Assembly: GCA_029263095.1 (NCBI GenBank) | Contig: JAJCYA010000019.1 | Span: 28,485 to 92,484 of the forward strand | Length of the DNA stretch: 64,000 bases | Direction: 5' to 3' | Source: Acidimicrobiia bacterium | GTDB lineage: Bacteria > Actinomycetota > Acidimicrobiia > Spongiisociales > UBA11373 | Shown here: one piece after another, positions 9,116 to 17,718 of the stretch | How the letters are laid out: every line of letters starts with the position of its first letter | How positions within the stretch are numbered: the first letter of the stretch is position 1 | The notes under the pieces: model-generated | Told to the model about the DNA's origin: nothing | Database searches by the model: none | Seen by the model: the letters and a program-made list of their open reading frames with translations, nothing else | Translations under genes and position numbers: made by a program

Positions 9116-10066
9116 TCACACGTGTCCGGGAGGCTGCGGGATGTCGGCAAAGGCCTTGCCGCGGGTATCCACGATCTCGTCGGCTATCTGCTCCAGCGAA
9201 TCCATGAGCCACAAATAGGCGGCCTTGCCCTCTCGGAAATCGGCCTCGGCCATGCCCTGGATCCGACCTTGCTCTTGAAGCTCACGCACGTTGCGGAAGT
9301 TGTTCTTGGGCTCGGTCGTGTAGACACCGAGCGTCTTGCCGCCGCGTTCGTTGACGATGCTGAAGCAAGGCACATCGCTCGGGCCATCGGCGATGTAGAT
9401 CATGTTGCGGATGGGCACGCGACGCTGATCCCGACTCATTCGGGCGTTGACGTCGACATTCGGGTTCTTGTTGACGCCCTTGTTGATCTCGAAGATCGCC
9501 CTCGTCTTTGCCGTGTTGTCGATCGAATAACCGAGGTGGCTGATCGGATGTGGCGATTCGTCCACATCCAGCCGATCCCGGAACCCGGGTGGTGCAGGTC
9601 GTTCGATGAATGCATTCGCCCAGACACCGTCGAGGTGTGGACCGATCACGCTCCCCTCGATCATCTGGCGTATCCCGGTCGATACGACATAGTGCTCCAC
9701 CGAGATGCCTTCCTCGACATACCTCGGGTCACCCGCAACCCGTTTGCGGGTCGCTTCAAAGAACTCGGGAATGCCAGGAGCGGTCTCGATCTCGGCTCCC
9801 AGCACGCGCAACCGCTCATTTGTGAGCCCGTCGAAGATGCCGTGCTCCACGTACGAGAGCAGGTGGAGCAGATACGCCGAATCTCGGCTTATGGCGATAC
9901 CGCGACGCCGGTAGAAGTCGACCAGTCCGTCCACCTCACGCCAGAAATCCGACTCGTCGACGCCGTAGGCGGCGAACAGCGGCGCTTGCTGGTTCCCTGG
10001 GATGAGCGTTCGGTCGTAGTCCCACAGGAATGCAACCACGGTCTGCGTATAGAGGGGAACGGGCAT
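9116..10066 (-). CDS. HAD-superfamily phosphatase-like protein
   Basis: The 316-residue protein has the HAD nucleophile motif WDYDRTLIPG near the N-terminus, a cap region, a Ser/Thr motif (VVSTGIRQM) and the acidic motif in YIADGPSDVPCFS. Catalytic aspartates are therefore intact and a phosphatase activity is expected; the substrate is not recognisable. The ATG at 10066 has GAGGT five nt upstream. It lies between a small unknown gene and the SDR on the same strand, close enough to be co-transcribed. Confidence 0.82.
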   Translation of the reverse strand: MPVPLYTQTVVAFLWDYDRTLIPGNQQAPLFAAYGVDESDFWREVDGLVDFYRRRGIAISRDSAYLLHLLSYVEHGIFDGLTNERLRVLGAEIETAPGIPEFFEATRKRVAGDPRYVEEGISVEHYVVSTGIRQMIEGSVIGPHLDGVWANAFIERPAPPGFRDRLDVDESPHPISHLGYSIDNTAKTRAIFEINKGVNKNPNVDVNARMSRDQRRVPIRNMIYIADGPSDVPCFSIVNERGGKTLGVYTTEPKNNFRNVRELQEQGRIQGMAEADFREGKAAYLWLMDSLEQIADEIVDTRGKAFADIPQPPGHV

Positions 10067-10074
10067 GTTCGACC

Positions 10075-10449
10075 TCAGGGTACTTCGGGACCCCCGAAGC
10101 AGATGCGATCTCCGTCGGTCCACCATGACTGGAGATGGAGTGGGAAGCCCCGCAGGGATTGGTGAGCATCACCCATCCGTTCAGCAGGTACCAGCACCGC
10201 GACCCGCCAACCGCTTGCAGCTACCGAAGTCGAGATCGGCCCCAATGTCGACAAAGGCTGGCGATGGCCGGGGAAGAACTCTACGAGGCCCTGATTTGGT
10301 GCAAGCACTGCGACGCCGTCTAGCCCCCCAATCCCAACGAACGAACCCAGTGGTGTCTCGACCACTTCGCCCTCGTAATGCATGTGGATCGATGCAGCCA
10401 CCGTCGCGGCCGTCTGATGGGTAATTGTGTCGGGTGCCGTCAGAACCAC
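10075..10449 (-). CDS. Conserved small protein of unknown function
   Basis: The 124-residue protein is not recognised. It starts at a GTG at 10449 preceded by GAGAGG 8 nt upstream; the longer frame to 10620 runs over the aconitase-X gene and is unlikely. The sequence is mixed alpha/beta without signal peptide or membrane segment. It ends 8 bp before the HAD gene, so the two are likely co-transcribed, and it is divergent from the aconitase-X operon. Confidence 0.6.
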   Translation of the reverse strand: MVLTAPDTITHQTAATVAASIHMHYEGEVVETPLGSFVGIGGLDGVAVLAPNQGLVEFFPGHRQPLSTLGPISTSVAASGWRVAVLVPAERMGDAHQSLRGFPLHLQSWWTDGDRICFGGPEVP

Positions 10450-10463
10450 TATTCGCGCCTCTC

Positions 10464-10475
10464 GGTGATTACACC
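10464..10475. promoter_or_regulatory. Inverted repeat GGTG-ATTA-CACC in a divergent promoter region
   Basis: This short inverted repeat sits in the 98-bp gap between the divergent genes starting at 10449 and 10548, where an operator controlling both would be expected. The half-sites are only 4 bp, so the call is weak. Confidence 0.25.
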
Positions 10476-10547
10476 AATGTAGTTTACCCGAGCGGACCCA
10501 CGGCGCACCGAGTGACCTCGAGCACCGGATCGGCCAGACTCCCCCAG

Positions 10548-11810
10548 ATGACTCTCCAGCTTTCCGATCGCGATCAGGCCCTGGCTGCGGGCGAACGCGG
10601 ACCGGCAGTCGCCATGGCAATGCGGATCATCACACGCCTCGCCGAGGCCAACCGAGCGAGACGTCTCATCGATGTGACCTCGGCCCACATCGACTCTTGC
10701 CTGTATCACGGTGATGCCGGCCTCGACTTTGCGGAGCGACTCGTCGACGACGGTGGAAGGTTCGTGATTCCAACTTCGCTCAACGTCGCCACGCTCGATC
10801 TGCTGCATCCGGAGTTGTTCCGAGGCGATGCGGAACTGGCCGAACGGGGCAAACGCCTCATGGCCGCATACGTAGCGATGGGTGGCACCCCGACTTGGAC
10901 ATGTGCGCCCTATCAACTCGACGTGCGGCCCGGTTTGGGAGAACACGTGGCCTGGGCGGAGTCGAATGCGATCGTCTTCGCCAACTCGGTGCTCGGCGCC
11001 CGCACCGAGCGCTACGGGGACTTCATCGACGCCTGCGCAGCGTTAACGGGCCGGGTGCCCGACGCCGGTCTGCACCGCGATGAGCATCGCCGGGCTTGGT
11101 CGGTCTTTCGGCTCGAAGGAATATCTGACCAGTTGCTTAGATCTGAGGCGATCTATCCGGTACTCGGCCACCTGATAGGGCGAGCAACTGGAATCTTCAT
11201 ACCGGCAATAACCGGCCTGACACCCGATGCGTCCGAGGACGATCTCAAGGCTCTCGGAGCTGCCGCCGCCTCGTCGGGCGGTGTCGCCATGTTCCACGCG
11301 ATCGGCATCACACCCGAAGCCGCAACTCTCTCCGAAGCAACCGCCGGTGCCAGGCTCCGGTTGGACATCACAATCGGGCCCGAGGACCTGCGACGAGCCA
11401 GGGACGAGCTGACCACCGGGGCTCAGGGCTCCCTGGGGGCGATCTCGATCGGAACACCGCACTTCTCCCGAGCGGAGTTCAAACGACTCGCAGCACTCGT
11501 CTCCGGGGTCACGGTGCATCCCGACGTCGAGTTCTACGTAAACACAGGCCGCGGGGAACTCGCCGCAGCCGCGGCGGCCGGATACCTGGATCCGATCCGC
11601 CGCGCTGGCATCGAGATCGTCACCGACACGTGTGCATACGTCACTCCGATCATGCGCCAGACCGAAGGCACCGTCATGACCAACTCCGGCAAGGTCGCCT
11701 ACTACGCACCCGGCAATCTGGGGGTTGACGTCGCGTTCGGTTCACTTGCCGACTGCGTGGTCTCGGCGCAAGCAGGGCAGATCATTCGGGACGAATCGCT
11801 ATGGAGCTGA
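10548..11810 (+). CDS. Aconitase X catalytic (large) subunit
   Basis: The 420-residue protein matches the DUF521/AcnX large subunit: SGGVAMFHAIGITPEA, the TDTCAYVTPI segment with a likely cluster-ligand Cys, and TNSGKVAYYAPGNLG near the C-terminus. Characterised members are cis-3-hydroxy-L-proline dehydratases or mevalonate-5-phosphate dehydratases, Fe-S dependent hydro-lyases. This is the split bacterial/archaeal form, with the swivel subunit as the next gene (10-bp overlap). The ATG at 10548 starts the conserved part. Which substrate applies is undecided; no proline-catabolism or mevalonate gene is nearby. Confidence 0.88.
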   Translation: MTLQLSDRDQALAAGERGPAVAMAMRIITRLAEANRARRLIDVTSAHIDSCLYHGDAGLDFAERLVDDGGRFVIPTSLNVATLDLLHPELFRGDAELAERGKRLMAAYVAMGGTPTWTCAPYQLDVRPGLGEHVAWAESNAIVFANSVLGARTERYGDFIDACAALTGRVPDAGLHRDEHRRAWSVFRLEGISDQLLRSEAIYPVLGHLIGRATGIFIPAITGLTPDASEDDLKALGAAAASSGGVAMFHAIGITPEAATLSEATAGARLRLDITIGPEDLRRARDELTTGAQGSLGAISIGTPHFSRAEFKRLAALVSGVTVHPDVEFYVNTGRGELAAAAAAGYLDPIRRAGIEIVTDTCAYVTPIMRQTEGTVMTNSGKVAYYAPGNLGVDVAFGSLADCVVSAQAGQIIRDESLWS

Positions 11811-12244
11811 ATCGCGTCTTGCTCGGCGGGTCGGCCCGGGGACCAGCGCTTGTGCTCGCAGAGCCGCTGAGCATGTGGGGAGGACTCGATCCAACGACTG
11901 GAGAGATCATCGACCGGCGCCATCCCCAGTCGACTTCCATCGTCACAGGCACCGTTCTCGTCCTCCCGTGGGGTCGCGGCTCGTCATCTTCTTCAAGTGT
12001 GCTCGCGGAAGCGATCCGCCTCGGTACCGCACCCGAGGCGATTCTCATCGTCGAACCCGACGACATCATCCTGCTCGGAGCGCTCGCCGCAGAGGAGCTC
12101 TATGGAGCAACGTGCCCGGTCGTTGTGGTGGAGCCGGACGTCTACGAGTCGATCGAAACAGGGGATGAGATCACGGTGGGTGAGGACGGATCCTTGACCG
12201 TAGGCCGCAGAAAGACCACACACGATCCCTCGCCATCTGGCTAA
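11801..12244 (+). CDS. Aconitase X swivel (small) subunit
   Basis: The 147-residue protein is the DUF126/AcnX swivel domain, recognisable by LSMWGGLDPTTGEIIDRRHP near residue 30 and VLVLPWGRGSSSSSSVLAEA. It completes the active site of the large subunit encoded immediately upstream, with which it overlaps by 10 bp. Length and motif spacing are normal. Confidence 0.9.
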   Translation: MELNRVLLGGSARGPALVLAEPLSMWGGLDPTTGEIIDRRHPQSTSIVTGTVLVLPWGRGSSSSSSVLAEAIRLGTAPEAILIVEPDDIILLGALAAEELYGATCPVVVVEPDVYESIETGDEITVGEDGSLTVGRRKTTHDPSPSG

Positions 12245-12255
12245 CTTCGCGAGAG

Positions 12256-12720
12256 ATGAGCGACTATGGAATCCGGGGCGTTTCCGCCGCCGATGTTTAC
12301 GAGTTGAGAGAAGCTCTTCTGCTGAGGCGTCGCGGCGGTTCACCATCGGTACCCGGCGACGAGGATCCGACCGCCTGTCATCTGGCCGCCTACCGCGATG
12401 AGGCGCGTGTTGGTATCGGGTCGATTCACCCCGAACCGATGCCGGACGGATCGACCGCAGATACTTGGCGATTGCACGGCGTCGCGGTCGATCATGGCCA
12501 CCGTGGAGTCGGGGTTGGTGCGCTGATCGTCGAACGATGCCTGGAGCATGCAGCCGAACATGGCGCCCGCGCAGTGTGGTGCCTCGCTCCGGCCGGCGTC
12601 TTCGGATTCTTCGAGCGGTACGGCTTTCAACGCATGGGAGACCCGATCGACGATCCAGAGGGCCCGCAATACAAGTTGTTCGCCGAAATCGAGCCGCTCC
12701 GACGCTCTTGGTCGCTCTAG
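12256..12720 (+). CDS. GNAT-family N-acetyltransferase
   Basis: The 154-residue protein has a GNAT core with the acetyl-CoA pyrophosphate-binding loop HGHRGVGVGALIVER (about residues 80-94) and the C-terminal FFERYGFQRMGDP strand. The substrate is unknown. It follows the AcnX small subunit by 11 bp and could be co-transcribed, although TAACTT (12242-12247) 8 nt upstream could also be a -10 box. Confidence 0.8.
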   Translation: MSDYGIRGVSAADVYELREALLLRRRGGSPSVPGDEDPTACHLAAYRDEARVGIGSIHPEPMPDGSTADTWRLHGVAVDHGHRGVGVGALIVERCLEHAAEHGARAVWCLAPAGVFGFFERYGFQRMGDPIDDPEGPQYKLFAEIEPLRRSWSL

Positions 12721-12812
12721 GAACGACCCAGCTTGCTCACCCGTTCGGCCATCAACTCGTAGATACAGTCGAAGGACGGCGGGAATCAGGGCCCCATCGC
12801 CACCGTTCACAT

Positions 12813-13373
12813 ATGCAGATGACCGATCCGACGCTCCACGTCCTGGCGGTCTCCGGCAGCCTGCGCCGAGGCTCCTTCAACACCGCGCTGCTGCGCGCCG
12901 CATCCGACATCGCGCCTGAGTCGATGAAGATCGACATCTACCCGATCGGCGACCTCCCCCTCTTCGACGCCGATCTCGAAGCAGCCGGGAACCCGGAGCC
13001 GGTCAAGCGTTTCCGAGCAGCGCTCGCCGAGGCCGACGCGCTACTCCTGGCGACACCGGAGTACAACTGGTCCATGACCGGCGCCCTCAAGAATGCGATC
13101 GACTGGGCCTCGCGGGGAGGATCCGACTCCCCTCTCAACTACAAGCCGACGGCGATTCTTGGAGCCAGCAGTAGCCGATTCGGGACGTTGCGCTCCCAAC
13201 TACACCTACGGGAGGTCCTGGCACACAGTCAGGTTCAGTTCGTCGGCGGCCCACAAGTGCAGGTGTCCACGGTTTCGGACAAGTTTGATGCCAACGAGAA
13301 ATTGGATCACGCGAGGACAATCGGCCAGCTCGACCGCCTGCTTGTCGCCTTGGAGACAGTGGCACGGCAGTAG
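12813..13373 (+). CDS. NADPH-dependent FMN reductase family protein
   Basis: The 186-residue flavodoxin-fold protein has the FMN phosphate loop SGSLRRGSFNTALLRAA, the family motif PEYNWSMTGALKNAIDWASR and an SSSRFGTLRSQLHLR region. Members reduce FMN, quinones, azo compounds or chromate with NAD(P)H. The start is one of two nearby ATGs (12813 or 12819), neither with a clear ribosome site. Confidence 0.85.
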   Translation: MQMTDPTLHVLAVSGSLRRGSFNTALLRAASDIAPESMKIDIYPIGDLPLFDADLEAAGNPEPVKRFRAALAEADALLLATPEYNWSMTGALKNAIDWASRGGSDSPLNYKPTAILGASSSRFGTLRSQLHLREVLAHSQVQFVGGPQVQVSTVSDKFDANEKLDHARTIGQLDRLLVALETVARQ

Positions 13374-13385
13374 CCTGCCGCTCTC

Positions 13386-15002
13386 ATGAGCGAGTGGTAC
13401 CAAACAGCCGTCTTCTACGAAGCCCTTGTGCGTTCGTTCCGAGATTCGAACGGAGACGGAATCGGCGATCTTCCGGGACTCACCGAATCACTCGATTACC
13501 TCCAGTGGCTCGGGGTCGACTGCATCTGGCTTCCCCCGATCTTCGAATCCCCGCTACGTGATGGTGGGTACGACGTCAGTGACTTCTACTCGCTTCAACC
13601 CGAACTCGGCACCGTCGACGATCTGCGTGACCTCATTGAGCAGGCGCACTCGCGCGGGCTTCGAATCATCTCCGACCTCGTGATGAACCACACGTCCGAC
13701 GCCCACCCGTGGTTCCAACGCGCCCGCCAGCCCGGATCCGCGCATCGGGATTGGTACGTGTGGAGCGACACGCCGAACCGCTACCCCGACGCCAGAATCA
13801 TCTTCCTCGACTCCGAGGAATCGAACTGGACATGGGACGAAACTGCCGGCGCCTATTTCTGGCATCGGTTCTACTCACACCAACCTGATCTCAATTACGA
13901 CAATCCCGACGTTCAAGCCGCGATGCTCGACGTGGTCCGCCACTGGCTTCAGTTCGGGTTCGACGGATTCCGGTTGGATGCCGTTCCATATCTATTCGAG
14001 AGGGAGGGGACGAACGGTGAAAACCTTCCCGAAACCCACAGGTTCCTCAAGGAGGTCCGCGCACTTGTGGACCGCGAATCCCCCGGCGCAGTGCTCTTGT
14101 CAGAGGCGAATCAGTGGCCGCACGATGTGATCGAGTACTTCGGCGATGGGGACGAATGTCACATGAATTTCCACTTCCCTGTGATGCCGCGGCTCTTCAT
14201 GGCGTTGGCACGAGGGCATGCCGATGACGTTCGGTCGATCCTGGCCGAGACGCCCGATCTCCCCGATGGTGGACAGTGGGCTGTCTTCCTACGAAACCAC
14301 GACGAGCTGACGCTCGAAATGGTCACGCCCGACGAGCGGGAGTTCATGTGGGACCAGTACGCACCCGACCCGGAGATGCGGCTCAATCAGGGCATTCGAC
14401 GCCGATTGGCACCCCTCCTCGCCGATGACCGGCGCTCGCGTGAACTGCTGCACGGAGTCCTCCTGTCGTTGCCGGGGAGTCCAGTCCTGTACTACGGCGA
14501 CGAGATCGGAATGGGGGACGAATACCTTCTCAAAGATCGTGACGGTGTTCGTACTCCGATGCAGTGGACCGGCGATCCCGGCGCAGGCTTCTCCAGCGCC
14601 GATCCAGAAACCTATTGGCTGCCGCTGGTCACCGCCGAGGGATACCAGCCGTCTGACATCAACGTCGCAGCACAGCGCATTGAGCCCGGATCGTTTCTCA
14701 ATTGGCTGCGCACGATGTTGGAGACGCGGCGGACGCGACCCGAGATGGGACTGGGTTCGTTCGAGATACTCGACGCGGCCGACCCAGCGATCCTCGCCTA
14801 CGCGAGGGAATTGGGGGACACGATGACCCTCGTGCTCGCCAACTTCGGGCAGGAGACACGTCGGACCCGGATCGTCGGCACCCACCTAGCCGGGAGAGTC
14901 GCGATCGACATCACGACCGGAGATCGACTTCTCGATGTCGGATCCGACCCTTTCGAAATGGATCTGGGTGCACTCGAATTCCGCTGGCTAGAACTGGCCT
15001 GA
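13386..15002 (+). CDS. treS: Trehalose synthase (maltose alpha-D-glucosyltransferase), GH13
   Basis: TreS interconverts maltose and trehalose by intramolecular rearrangement. The 538-residue protein has the complete GH13 machinery: nucleophile D198 (GFDGFRLDAV), acid/base E240 (LLSEANQW) and transition-state D306 (FLRNHDEL), with the TreS-type opening WYQTAVFYEALVRSF and VRTPMQWTGDPGAGFS. No maltokinase domain is fused and no other trehalose gene is adjacent. The ATG is 12 bp past the FMN reductase stop, with TAGCCT 9 nt upstream as a possible -10 box and no Shine-Dalgarno. Confidence 0.9.
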   Translation: MSEWYQTAVFYEALVRSFRDSNGDGIGDLPGLTESLDYLQWLGVDCIWLPPIFESPLRDGGYDVSDFYSLQPELGTVDDLRDLIEQAHSRGLRIISDLVMNHTSDAHPWFQRARQPGSAHRDWYVWSDTPNRYPDARIIFLDSEESNWTWDETAGAYFWHRFYSHQPDLNYDNPDVQAAMLDVVRHWLQFGFDGFRLDAVPYLFEREGTNGENLPETHRFLKEVRALVDRESPGAVLLSEANQWPHDVIEYFGDGDECHMNFHFPVMPRLFMALARGHADDVRSILAETPDLPDGGQWAVFLRNHDELTLEMVTPDEREFMWDQYAPDPEMRLNQGIRRRLAPLLADDRRSRELLHGVLLSLPGSPVLYYGDEIGMGDEYLLKDRDGVRTPMQWTGDPGAGFSSADPETYWLPLVTAEGYQPSDINVAAQRIEPGSFLNWLRTMLETRRTRPEMGLGSFEILDAADPAILAYARELGDTMTLVLANFGQETRRTRIVGTHLAGRVAIDITTGDRLLDVGSDPFEMDLGALEFRWLELA

Positions 15003-15400
15003 GGCCACAGCCGAGCGCTCATCTGCACCTAAGAGCAGTCTGTCGGCTCTTCCGGGCGCGAGAGAGCCGGAAGACACTTCAGCTAATCGCTGCCGCGAGA
15101 GGACCTACTCGCGGGTCTTCCGGCTCCGGTGGTCCGGGTTGGAGTCGCCACCATCCGGGCGATGCCCCGCCTACCGGCTGGGTCTCACCTCGGACAAGCG
15201 ACCGCTCCAGGGTGGTCGCCTAGCGCCCGACCACCTCCAGGGTCCTACAAAAACTGCTACTGATTTCGACCACCTCCTTTCTCTGGTCATCGCAGTCAAG
15301 CACCACTCGCCGCCCAATGCCCGCAGAACTGCTCGTCACCGTGGATTCGCATCCTTGCCCGTCTTGAATAAGTCGCGACTTCGTGGCATCGTGGCGCCCG
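15003..15400. other. 398-bp gene-free stretch with nested and alternative hairpins
   Basis: No convincing protein gene is present. GAGCCGGAAGAC (15064-15075) pairs perfectly with GTCTTCCGGCTC (15115-15126) and encloses a second stem, CCGCGAG/CTCGCGG. The left arm can instead pair upstream: TCTTCCGG (15048-15055) with CCGGAAGA (15067-15074). Further on, GCGACC/GGTCGC (15198-15219) competes with GGTGGTCG/CGACCACC (15211-15235). CGACCACCTCC recurs at 15228 and 15267, the second running into CACCTCCTTTCT (15271-15282), which equals the 3' tail of 16S rRNA. Mutually exclusive stems suggest a regulatory RNA; which strand is transcribed is unknown. Confidence 0.5.
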
Positions 15401-15586
15401 ATGAGCAGTCAGTCCCTGTCAAAACTGTCCGGTGGACGGCCCCGCAAGACGTACGGTCGCGACCGCGAATGCGGCGCAGAAGGCTGTACCACCCGGCTTT
15501 CCTCCTACAACAAGAACGAGCACTGCTGGAGTCACTTCCAGCCCGTGCCCAAGCCGGCGCGCATCCCGACCCCTCCCAAGAGCTGA
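15401..15586 (+). CDS. Small Cys/His zinc-binding-type protein
   Basis: The 61-residue product has a basic N-terminus (GGRPRKTYGR), then C24-x4-C29 and C42-x2-H45 separated by RLSSYNKNEH, and a Pro-rich tail. The CxxxxC...SxYN...CxxH pattern is one I associate with small zinc-binding actinobacterial proteins and motifs, so a single zinc knuckle binding nucleic acid is plausible. The ATG at 15401 fits the motif; no Shine-Dalgarno is visible. It directly follows the structured stretch after treS, which may control it. Confidence 0.6.
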   Translation: MSSQSLSKLSGGRPRKTYGRDRECGAEGCTTRLSSYNKNEHCWSHFQPVPKPARIPTPPKS

Positions 15587-15785
15587 ATCGACAGTCGGCA
15601 CTGGTTGCCGATCAAGCAGTCGGCATCGGATGTGTGGGGATCTTCCGTGGGTGCCGCCGATGAAGCACACCCCTCACCATCTGGAGTTGCGTCGCTCTGC
15701 CTGCCCAACACCCCACCGGATCGGTCCCACTCGTGCCGCCGATTGATTCGCGCAAACTGTGTTCGATTCTGCTGGACTTCCTCAC

Positions 15786-16676
15786 ATGAATCCAGAGCAC
15801 TTCAACCTTTCCGAGGTTGTCCCCGGAGTCTGGGCGGCTGAAGCCGACCTCATGGGGGCATCCGTCGGCAACGCAGCCATCATCGACGCCGGCGGCAAGA
15901 CGATCGTCGTCGATACCTTCATGACCGATGTCGCAGCCATCGAATTGCGTCGCACCGCCGAGGCATTGACCGGCAACCGGGTGTACCTCGCGGTCAACAG
16001 CCACTGGCACGACGATCACACCGGGGGCAACCAAGTATTCGGAGACGTCCCGATCGTTTCCACAACAACGACGATGGAGAGGGTGCTGGAGAACGCCTCG
16101 GGAGATATCGCCGATTGGCAATCAGAGATCGACGAATCACTGCTACGCCTCGAAGAGGCAGTCGAGGCCGGTGACACAACGGCCGCGAGGCGGCTGGACG
16201 GGATGCGTCACTACCGCGATTTCGCCGACAACTTCAAACTGACACTCCCCAACTTGCTCAACGATGGACGGCTAGTGGTCGAGGGCGAACGCCGGGTGGA
16301 GATCGAGACGCGCGGAAAGGGGCACACTGTCAGCGATACGTTTGTTTGGCTCCCAGCAGAACGGATCATCATCAGCGGCGACCTGTGCTGGAACGGGATC
16401 CACCCCCGCATGCACGACGGATTCCCTGCTGCCTGGGCCGACTACACCGAAGCGCTGCTTGCTCTGGATCCACTTCACGTGATTCCGGGCCATGGAGTAC
16501 CGGGTGATGCCGGCGCGCTACGCGACCTACCCGACTACTTCCGCACGGTCGAGACCCTGATCAGCGAGGTGAGAGCCGGTACCGATCCCGCCTCTATTCC
16601 GGCTCCGGAAGTCTCGAAGGACTGGGACGGCCTTGCCCGATTCCACGACGGCTTGCAGTCGTTGGCTGACAGCTAG
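15786..16676 (+). CDS. Metallo-beta-lactamase fold hydrolase
   Basis: The 296-residue protein has the MBL metal motif SHWHDDHTGG (H73, H75, D77, H78), a later Asp in ISGDLCWNG and a final His in VIPGHGVPGD, so both metal sites look intact. A helical insert (about 100-150) resembles the quinoprotein-relay/SoxH-like or hydroxyacyl-thioester subgroup. No signal peptide is evident. The substrate is unknown. The ATG at 15786 is preferred to a TTG-type extension at 15759. Confidence 0.82.
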   Translation: MNPEHFNLSEVVPGVWAAEADLMGASVGNAAIIDAGGKTIVVDTFMTDVAAIELRRTAEALTGNRVYLAVNSHWHDDHTGGNQVFGDVPIVSTTTTMERVLENASGDIADWQSEIDESLLRLEEAVEAGDTTAARRLDGMRHYRDFADNFKLTLPNLLNDGRLVVEGERRVEIETRGKGHTVSDTFVWLPAERIIISGDLCWNGIHPRMHDGFPAAWADYTEALLALDPLHVIPGHGVPGDAGALRDLPDYFRTVETLISEVRAGTDPASIPAPEVSKDWDGLARFHDGLQSLADS

Positions 16677-16889
16677 GGAACCCATCGTGCGAATCCGACC
16701 CCCGGACAGACGAGGAGGGATTCACAGGGTGAGCACGTCACAATGGAGTCGCTCCCTTCGGGGTGGGTAGACAGTGCACATGTGCCGGTCGGCTGCGGGT
16801 TTCGGGGTTCCTGCCGAGGTAGCCGCGGGAATTCGGACCGGGACCAAGACCGCCAACCGGAATGGTCGAGCCAAACGACCCGTGTCGAG

Positions 16890-16895
16890 TACATT
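16890..16895 (+). promoter_or_regulatory. Putative -10 box (TACATT) of the L,D-transpeptidase gene
   Basis: TACATT lies 8 nt before the ATG at 16904, with no ribosome-binding site between them, consistent with a leaderless transcript. Confidence 0.35.
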
Positions 16896-16903
16896 CGGTA
16901 GCG

Positions 16904-17710
16904 ATGAGCAGTAGCTTCCAGTTAGGGGGCGGTCTGAGGGCGCTGCGACTGTTCGTGGCGCTCGCGACTGCCTGCGCCGTACTCACGCCATCGATCGGCC
17001 TCGCCTCCGAGCCCGCCGCCGGCATCGAGCCCGTGAATGGCTTCAACCCGCTCATCGCTCTGCGCAGCGGGGATACCGGTGATGCTGTCATACGGCTTCA
17101 AATGGCGTTACATGACGGTGGTTTCTATCGCGGCGACATCACAGGCGAGTTCGACAGAGCGACCGAAACGGCAGTGATCACCCTCCACAAATACCTCGAC
17201 ATCCCGCGCACAGGGACATTCAATGCGCTCGACTGGATTCGGCTCGCCCTACTCCCCAGGTCACAGATCCCGTATCGGTGGGACGAACCGGATCGGATAG
17301 AAATCGATACCACCCGGCAGTTGCTGTTCGTCGTCCGCGACCGTCGAATCGTCGGGATCCTCCCGACGTCAACAGGGAGTGGAGGCACCTACTACTCCGT
17401 GAGACAGGGTCGCAATGTGCACTCGACAACTCCCCACGGAGATTTTCGGCTGCAGTGGCGCCAATACGGCTGGAGGTGCGACCCTGTTACCGATTGGTGC
17501 GTGTACAACTACTGGGCCTTCACCAGCTACTACGGCATTCACGGGTACCGGAACGTTCCGGCGTACCCGGCGTCACACGGGTGTTCGAGAATCCACACCT
17601 GGGACTCGGACTGGCTCAGCGAAACGGTGTTTGTCGGAATGCCGGTCCACATCTGGCGAGATGCCCCAACAATCGCCCATCGGTCGCCGCTTCGGCTTGA
17701 GATGGCGTAG
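16904..17710 (+). CDS. Secreted L,D-transpeptidase with peptidoglycan-binding domain
   Basis: The 268-residue protein has a signal peptide (about 1-35), a PG_binding_1 domain (about 53-110, LRSGDTGDAVIRLQ), and a YkuD domain (about 130-252) with catalytic Cys227 in SHGCSRIH and the upstream IHGYR histidine. Such enzymes make 3-3 cross-links in peptidoglycan or attach proteins to it. The usual SHGCIR is SHGCSR here, a tolerable change. It is monocistronic, converging on the flavin reductase gene. Confidence 0.88.
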   Translation: MSSSFQLGGGLRALRLFVALATACAVLTPSIGLASEPAAGIEPVNGFNPLIALRSGDTGDAVIRLQMALHDGGFYRGDITGEFDRATETAVITLHKYLDIPRTGTFNALDWIRLALLPRSQIPYRWDEPDRIEIDTTRQLLFVVRDRRIVGILPTSTGSGGTYYSVRQGRNVHSTTPHGDFRLQWRQYGWRCDPVTDWCVYNYWAFTSYYGIHGYRNVPAYPASHGCSRIHTWDSDWLSETVFVGMPVHIWRDAPTIAHRSPLRLEMA

Positions 17711-17718
17711 AAGCCCCC

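Noticed and set aside
15048..15290. Possible tmRNA, SRP RNA or RNase P RNA in the structured region
   Set aside because: None of the defining conserved sequences of these RNAs (tag reading frame and 3' tRNA-like end, SRP GGAAG loop, RNase P core) is visible on either strand.
16677..16903. A c-di-AMP (ydaO-type) riboswitch before the L,D-transpeptidase
   Set aside because: Some GGGGTG and CCGA segments look suggestive, but the conserved core order is absent, and a -10-like box 8 nt before the ATG argues against a long leader.
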